Part shown: positions 13,971 through 18,234 of the stretch, one piece after another
Layout of the letters: every line of letters begins with the position of its first letter
How positions within the stretch are numbered: position 1 is the first letter of the stretch
DNA from: an uncultured Erysipelotrichaceae bacterium
GTDB lineage: Bacteria > Bacillota_I > Bacilli_A > Erysipelotrichales > Erysipelotrichaceae
Direction: 5' to 3'
Assembly: GCA_937902945.1 (NCBI GenBank)
Contig: CALEMD010000294.1
Span: 1-18,234 of the forward strand
Length of the DNA stretch: 18,234 nt
Translations under genes and position numbers: made by a program
The notes under the pieces: generated by a model
What the model saw: the letters and a program-made list of their open reading frames with translations, nothing else
Databases searched by the model: none
Told to the model about the DNA's origin: nothing

Positions 13971-13976
13971 AGAAAG

Positions 13977-14621
13977 CTATTCCTTTTCTTCGCTATCTGT
14001 TTTGTCTGATTCGCTGTCATTCACGTAGCGGATGCAGATATGTCGGAAACTGCCTTCACCTTCGCTTGCTGTTTCCAGGTTATTCCAGTCACTGAGTATC
14101 TTATGAATAATTTTTCTCTCGTCATTTGGCATTGGATCCAGAACAGCATCCACTTTAGTGCGCTGCACCTGTTTGCCGATGCGCTTAGCCATTGATTCTA
14201 GCTTTGCATAACGTTCTTCTTTGTAATGGTTGATATCTACAAGAATATAAATTCTCTTTTTGAAATAGGCATTTACAGCACTTCTGACAACAGTATTGAT
14301 AGAAGCAAGTGTCTTTCCCATCTTGCCGATCAGAACAGCGTTGTTTTCGGAATTGAGACTTACCAGGAAACCGTCATCTTTTTCCTCAATGGAGACTTCA
14401 ATATCCTGATCAATGCTTGTAAAGAAGTTGCCAAGGTAGTCAAACAGAAATTCCTTGATATCATCATTGCAATAAACGTCAGCGGATACAGAAGATCCAA
14501 TTCCAAGCAGACCCTTTTTTTCTTCAGTAATGAAATACGTCAGTTCTTCAACTGTGCAGCCTTTATCAGCTGCAGCATCATTCAATAGCTCCTCAAGAGT
14601 TTTTGCAGTATAGTTCTTCAT
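13977..14621 (-). CDS. jag: RNA-binding protein Jag / KhpB (EloR)
   Basis: This is an RNA-binding protein of the SpoIIIJ-associated family, linked in streptococci to cell elongation together with KhpA. The 214-aa protein has an N-terminal Jag_N domain (1-50, ending KKGLLGIGS), a KH domain with the GxxG loop GKMG at 99-102, and a C-terminal R3H domain with Arg169 and His173 in NDERKIIH. The last residues are acidic. Its start overlaps the yidC stop by ATGA. It normally lies at the far end from dnaA, with mnmE next. Here it is the gene adjacent to oriC. Confidence 0.95.
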   Translation of the reverse strand: MKNYTAKTLEELLNDAAADKGCTVEELTYFITEEKKGLLGIGSSVSADVYCNDDIKEFLFDYLGNFFTSIDQDIEVSIEEKDDGFLVSLNSENNAVLIGKMGKTLASINTVVRSAVNAYFKKRIYILVDINHYKEERYAKLESMAKRIGKQVQRTKVDAVLDPMPNDERKIIHKILSDWNNLETASEGEGSFRHICIRYVNDSESDKTDSEEKE

Positions 14622-15514
14622 GCCGCAATTTCCCCCTTCTGTTTTTTGTCATCAATGATTTTCTGTACAATCAGAGTCTTAGCTATATTAACAAGAGAAT
14701 AGATTGACCAGTAGATAGACATTGCTGTCGGCCACATAAGACCGAAGATGAGAATCATTGCAGTCATATACATCATCATCATCTTGCTCTGCTTATTAGC
14801 TGTATCTTCAGGCTTGCGGTGATGCAGAGCAGCTTCTTTTTCAGCTTTCTTCTTTGCGAGAATCTGAGGCAGCTGCATAGACATAACCTGACATACTCCC
14901 ATGAAAATGAAGATTGCCAGATACAGCCACTGTCCTTCTTTCATTCCGTTCCAAGGCGTGGTTTCAAGGCTCAGGCCCAGGAATGAAGCACTCTTAACAG
15001 CTGAAGATCTCTGAACTGCCTGATACATTGCGATAATTACAGGGAACTGAATGAATGTTGTCAGCAGCATTCCACCCGGATTGACATTGTATTTCTTGTA
15101 CAGAGCCTGCATTTCGTTAGCCTGCTTCATGCGTGATGCATCATCTGTCTTGCCTTCATATTTTTTAGTGATCTTATTCAGTTCAGGCTGAAGAAGCTGC
15201 ATCTGCTGGGTAGCGATGGTTGATTTCAGAGTAACTGCAGCCAATACTGCATTTACTAGGATTGTAACGACAGCAATACCGCCGGCAACTCCCAGTTTTG
15301 GAGTAGCCCAGTTGATCAGCTGAGATAAAGGCCAGACGAAGATGGCGCTGAACCAGTTCTCACTGCTCATAATCTCTGAGAATGTAGTCTCAGGATAGAT
15401 CTGTACGATCTGATTGTTCGCATCTGTAGGAACACTGCAGCCGCTGAGAGTAAAAGCTGTGACAACAACCAGCGACAGCAGGATCAATTTCTTAGTTCTA
15501 TTAGATAGTTTCAT
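14618..15514 (-). CDS. yidC: Membrane protein insertase YidC (SpoIIIJ type, lipoprotein)
   Basis: Inserts membrane proteins alone or with SecYEG. The 298-aa protein begins with a lipoprotein signal, lipobox LSGC with Cys26, as in Gram-positive YidC. The five-helix core follows: TM1 near 77-98, a cytoplasmic hairpin with QQMQLLQPELNKI and KKYNVNPGG, TM2 near 145-165, and further helices at about 200-215, 245-262 and 268-285. In TM1 the conserved hydrophilic-groove arginine (R73 in B. subtilis SpoIIIJ, R366 in E. coli) appears to be Asn88 in TILVNAVLA. The start ATG has GGGAGA upstream. It lies between rnpA and jag, as usual. Confidence 0.95.
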   Translation of the reverse strand: MKLSNRTKKLILLSLVVVTAFTLSGCSVPTDANNQIVQIYPETTFSEIMSSENWFSAIFVWPLSQLINWATPKLGVAGGIAVVTILVNAVLAAVTLKSTIATQQMQLLQPELNKITKKYEGKTDDASRMKQANEMQALYKKYNVNPGGMLLTTFIQFPVIIAMYQAVQRSSAVKSASFLGLSLETTPWNGMKEGQWLYLAIFIFMGVCQVMSMQLPQILAKKKAEKEAALHHRKPEDTANKQSKMMMMYMTAMILIFGLMWPTAMSIYWSIYSLVNIAKTLIVQKIIDDKKQKGEIAA

Positions 15515-15549
15515 ATTTTCTCCCGCTGCATCTATATATATAAATAGCG

Positions 15550-15882
15550 CTATTCTATTGTAGCCTTAACCATTATTTTTTCCAAGTTCTTTTTGTTTGT
15601 GTCAAAGTCTAGACCGTTATAGTTAAAGCGTATGATTATGACAGCATCAGATGGGTATACTTTGAAATCTATTGTGTCATGAAGCATCATTCTTACCTGT
15701 CGCTTGATCTTATTGCGATGTACGGCGTTGCCAATCTTTTTTGAAAGAGAAATGCCGATTCTCGCTTCTGCTTCTTTCTTTGGAGAGGAGTAGACAACAA
15801 AACTCTGATTCACCTGTTTTTTGCTATGGTGGATCATATACTGAAATTCTTCGGCTTTTTTAACTCTGTTCTTCTTTTTCAT
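15550..15882 (-). CDS. rnpA: Ribonuclease P protein component
   Basis: This is the protein subunit of RNase P, which helps the catalytic RNA mature tRNA 5' ends. The 110-aa product starts MKKKNRVKKAEEFQ, the normal RnpA opening, and carries the signature RIGISLSKKIGNAVHRNKIKR (RNKxKR, normally RNRxKR). A longer in-frame reading up to 15963 exists but would invade the hairpin between rpmH and rnpA, so I chose the ATG at 15882. No clear Shine-Dalgarno sequence precedes it, which is unusual for this gene. It is separated from rpmH by a terminator-like hairpin. Confidence 0.92.
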   Translation of the reverse strand: MKKKNRVKKAEEFQYMIHHSKKQVNQSFVVYSSPKKEAEARIGISLSKKIGNAVHRNKIKRQVRMMLHDTIDFKVYPSDAVIIIRFNYNGLDFDTNKKNLEKIMVKATIE

Positions 15883-15956
15883 AAGGGTATTGTAAACTGC
15901 ATTTATCATAGCAGAAACGAAATTTAATAATGAGAAGCAATATAAGGTTCGATAAA

Positions 15957-15978
15957 AAATCACCGTTTCCGGTGATTT
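15957..15978 (-). terminator. Hairpin with T run between rpmH and rnpA
   Basis: A 9-bp perfect stem (AAATCACCG with CGGTGATTT) closes a GAAA tetraloop and is followed by TTTATC. It looks like an intrinsic terminator or attenuator that would let rpmH be expressed more than the downstream genes. Confidence 0.8.
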
Positions 15979-15981
15979 TCT

Positions 15982-16116
15982 TTAGGCCGATAAAACTTTT
16001 CTTCCCTTTGAACGGCGTCTTGCTAAGACCTTACGTCCGCCGACTGTGCTCATGCGGGCTCTGAAGCCGTGGGTCGACTTGTTCTTTCTTTTGCTCGGCT
16101 GGTATGTACGCTTCAT
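15982..16116 (-). CDS. rpmH: 50S ribosomal protein L34
   Basis: A 44-aa, highly basic protein: it begins MKRTYQPSKRK, continues THGFRARMSTVGGRKVLARRR and ends GRKVLSA. This is the L34 family in full length, a small component of the large ribosomal subunit that sits in 23S rRNA. The ATG at 16116 has GGAGGTG 6 nt upstream. It is the first gene of the rpmH-rnpA-yidC-jag block. A strong promoter precedes it and a hairpin follows. Confidence 0.97.
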   Translation of the reverse strand: MKRTYQPSKRKNKSTHGFRARMSTVGGRKVLARRRSKGRKVLSA

Positions 16117-16163
16117 TCATGCCACCTCCAGTTTTTATACAGAAACGAATAAAGTGCTTCTAT

Positions 16164-16192
16164 ATAGTACCTATAGGAGTGTGAAAAGTCAA
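16164..16192 (-). promoter_or_regulatory. Promoter of rpmH
   Basis: A -35 TTGACT (16187-16192, 5 of 6), a 17-nt spacer and a -10 TACTAT (16164-16169) lie on the minus strand about 48 nt upstream of the start. Confidence 0.7.
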
Positions 16193-16312
16193 ACAGAACT
16201 TGTGCGGCGGAATACGAATGAAGGCCTAATCTTATGATATTCCGTTATCTGAGCAGAAATGCAAATTATAGGAATTTGAAAGTTTGATGACAGTAAAAAA
16301 TATAAACAATGG

Positions 16313-16318
16313 TAAAAT
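16313..16318 (+). promoter_or_regulatory. Weak candidate promoter for the receptor kinase
   Basis: TGG followed by TAAAAT could be an extended -10 on the plus strand. No good -35 is visible. The rest of the roughly 220-nt gap between the rpmH promoter and the kinase shows no other feature. Confidence 0.3.
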
Positions 16319-16414
16319 TAAACCAATAAAGAATACTATACAGCAGAATAGCAGTGCATATTAGGAATGTCCTATTGTTCGGCAAGACCGGAACAAAGAA
16401 AAGAAGGTATTGAA

Positions 16415-18207
16415 ATGCGACGTAGCTTTCTCTGCATAAAAAAGGTTATCGCTGTTGCGGTTGCAAGTGTTTTGATGCTGTGCTCTTTATCTGTGAGTGT
16501 TTCTGCAGAACTGCAGCACCGGACAATCAAGGTCGGTTTTTTTGCGTTTGATGGCTATCACATGATTGATGATGATGGCAATCGCTCGGGCTATGGATAT
16601 GATCTGCTTCAGCATATGGCAGGATACACCAACTGGCACTTTGAATATGTTGGATATGAAAAAAGCTGGAGCGAAATGCAGGACATGCTCGAAAATGGCG
16701 AGATAGATGTTCTTACAAGTGCTCAGAAGACAGAAGAACGGATGGAACGCTTTGATTTCTCAAATGAATCGATAGGAGTTTCTTCAGCGATTCTTACCGT
16801 AAAGTCAGGCAACAATACATACCTGTTAAAGGATTACGTCAATTGGAGCGGTATGCGCATAGGTCTCTTGAAAGGCAACAGCCGCAATGAGGACCTTGCT
16901 GAATTTGCTGAGGAGAAGGGCTTCACATATATACCGGTTTATTTTAACAGCACAAATGAACTGACTGCAGCTCTGCAGGATTCTGAGATTATAGATGCTG
17001 CAGTAACCAGCAATCTGCGTGCTGTCAGCAACGAAACCATTCTTGCAAAATTTGCGCCGTCACCATTTTACATAATGGTCAGAAAAGGAAATACAGAACT
17101 GCTTGCAGAAATCAACGAGACATTGGAATTGCTTTATGCTAATCATCCTGAACTGCAGACAGAATTAATGGAAGAATACTACACTCCTAAAAGCGGAGAT
17201 GAAATTGCCTTTACCGCTGAAGAGAGACAGTTCATTACAGAGATGCAGGATACATCGTTCAAAGCATTTATGAACCCTGATAGAATGCCTCTTTCTTATT
17301 ATGAGAACGGAAAAACGACCGGAATCATCGGAGAAATAGCTTCCGAAATTATCAAGCGTTCCGGATTGAATATTGAAATGATTGAGCCTGCAAGCAGAGA
17401 GGAATATTTAGCTTTGCTTGACTCAGAGAATGCAGATATATGCGTTGATTTTGCACACGATTTTTCAATTGCCGAAAAATATGATTATCATCTGACTTCA
17501 TCATACGTAAATGCGGGCATATCAAAACTGTACCTTAAGAATAACACGTCAAAAAAAAGAGCAGGCTTGATAAACGGTTCCTATATTGTCAGCGGACTTG
17601 AAGATAAAATTAAATCTGAATATGAAGATATTCAATATTATAATTCGACGGACGGTCTTCTTAAAGCAATAGAAAACGGTGAATGCGATGTTGGTTTTAT
17701 GTACACGAGAGTCTGTGAACGGCTGACTTTGGATGATGCTAGAAATAGGCTGACATCAGGACTTGAATATGATTCAAATGTCAGTTTCTGTATAGCTGTC
17801 AAGTCAGGATCAGATCCACGTCTTTTCAGTATTCTAGATAAGGCGGCTGCGAGTTTAAGTGATGATCAAGTCAACGATATTGTAAGGAAATATACAGCAT
17901 ATGAAGCATCTCCAAATACACTAATAAAGTTTATTTATGACAATCCTTTTGTAACAGTAGCGCTTGTTGCCGCGTTATTTATGATGCTTATACTTGCTGC
18001 ATATATCGTTCTTATGATCAGAAGAAGAAAGCAGGAAAAAGTACGGCTGGAAGAAGAGAAAACGCAGAACAGACTGCTGTCAGAGGCACTTGCAGCGGCA
18101 AAATCTGCAGACGAATCAAAGAGAAGCTTTCTATCTCATATGTCTCATGAAATTCGAACACCTTTGAACGCTGTCATAGGTTTTATGGAATTGTCCGAAG
18201 GTGCAGA
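16415..18207 (+). CDS. Receptor histidine kinase with two extracellular solute-binding domains (truncated at window end)
   Basis: This is the 5' part of a membrane sensor kinase. A signal peptide (1-31, ending VSA) is followed by two tandem periplasmic-binding-type SBP_bac_3 domains (about 35-255 and 270-490), a transmembrane helix (about 513-535), a short coiled-coil linker and the HisKA dimerisation helix with the phospho-acceptor His578 in SHMSHEIRTPLN. This is the BvgS/EvgS layout: an amino-acid-like ligand outside, phosphotransfer inside. The ATPase domain and any receiver domain are missing. Coding sequence is trustworthy only to about 18207, where the sequence enters an inverted copy of itself, so the apparent stop at 18230-18232 is not real. 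The ATG at 16415 has AAGAAGG 7 nt upstream. It is the only plus-strand gene right of oriC. Confidence 0.9.
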
Positions 18208-18234
18208 TCTGCACCTTCGGACAATTCCATAAAA
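18181..18234. repeat. Perfect 54-bp palindrome at the window end
   Basis: The last 54 nt are a gapless inverted repeat centred between 18207 and 18208 (core GCAGATCTGC). The left arm is kinase coding sequence and the right arm is its exact reverse complement. This is typical of a foldback assembly or amplification artefact at a contig end. Confidence 0.85.

Larger units (their letters stand above)
13489..13976. other. oriC: DnaA-box cluster between jag and dnaA
   Basis: This 488-nt AT-rich gap has no gene. Perfect boxes: 13582-13590 (plus, TTATCCACA), 13693-13701 and 13848-13856 (minus). One-mismatch boxes: 13683-13691 (plus), 13712-13720 (minus), 13802-13810 (plus), 13813-13821 (minus) and 13929-13937 (minus). 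Two pairs face each other head to head: 13683-13701 with a 1-nt gap and 13802-13821 with a 2-nt gap. An 8-bp inverted repeat CTTTCCAC/GTGGAAAG at 13645-13670 adds further structure. Together with the dnaA-dnaN gap this makes a bipartite Bacillus-type origin. Confidence 0.92.

Noticed and set aside
13489..13976. CRISPR or tandem-repeat array in the AT-rich gap
   Set aside because: The recurring 9-mers are DnaA boxes in both orientations and irregular spacing. There are no uniform repeats or spacers.
15883..15963. N-terminal extension of rnpA
   Set aside because: It would place coding sequence over the hairpin between rpmH and rnpA, and RnpA proteins normally begin near MKKKNRVKKAEEF.
16046..16237. 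Plus-strand frame overlapping rpmH
   Set aside because: It is antisense to the clearly recognisable L34 gene and its promoter, with no family resemblance.
18181..18234. Hairpin telomere of a linear chromosome
   Set aside because: The palindrome interrupts a conserved kinase domain mid-gene and has perfect arms without a loop, which fits a sequencing or assembly foldback far better.

Overview
The window holds the replication-origin region of a low-GC Bacillota (Firmicutes) chromosome. The order dnaA-dnaN-yaaA-recF-gyrB-gyrA is intact on the minus strand. The organism has a small SRP RNA, a serine T-box leader, a lipoprotein-type YidC and rubredoxin/ferredoxin proteins. It is therefore probably an anaerobe, and an Erysipelotrichia-like lineage fits, but the taxon is an inference and no 16S gene is present.

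Layout, left to right. (1) 48-2021, minus strand: tadA, the SRP RNA and serS. serS is preceded by a T-box leader with a predicted UCC (Ser) specifier. Two perfect 16-bp parS palindromes flank serS, one at its terminator tail and one inside the T-box leader. (2) 2343-3550, plus strand: an unrecognised lipoprotein, then a 69-aa basic protein resembling a ribbon-helix-helix protein. Both lie against the direction of their minus-strand neighbours. (3) 3692-4841, minus strand: a two-gene redox operon (double-rubredoxin protein, 4Fe-4S protein) whose promoter overlaps a perfect Fur-type box. (4) 4976-10718, minus strand: yaaA-recF-gyrB-gyrA, with 4-nt ATGA overlaps at the first two junctions. (5) 10847-13488, minus strand: dnaN and dnaA. 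The dnaA-dnaN gap carries two perfect DnaA boxes and a TTA/ATA run that looks like the unwinding site. (6) 13489-13976: the main oriC, with three perfect and several near-perfect DnaA boxes. (7) 13977-16116, minus strand: rpmH-rnpA-yidC-jag, ending in a strong terminator facing the origin. (8) 16415 to the end, plus strand: the 5' part of a receptor histidine kinase with two solute-binding domains, cut off in a perfect 54-bp foldback at the window end that is most likely an assembly artefact.

The genes cover initiation (DnaA, oriC), the sliding clamp (DnaN), repair (RecF), supercoiling (gyrase), origin segregation (parS), and translation or secretion housekeeping (SerRS, TadA, SRP RNA, L34, RNase P protein, YidC, Jag/KhpB).

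Most unusual points: a parS site built into a T-box riboswitch, probably as its stem III; the rpmH-jag block inverted relative to its usual divergence from dnaA, so that it would run head-on into replication; a YidC with Asn where the conserved groove Arg is expected; and a rubrerythrin-like protein that has lost its di-iron ligands but keeps two rubredoxin centres.
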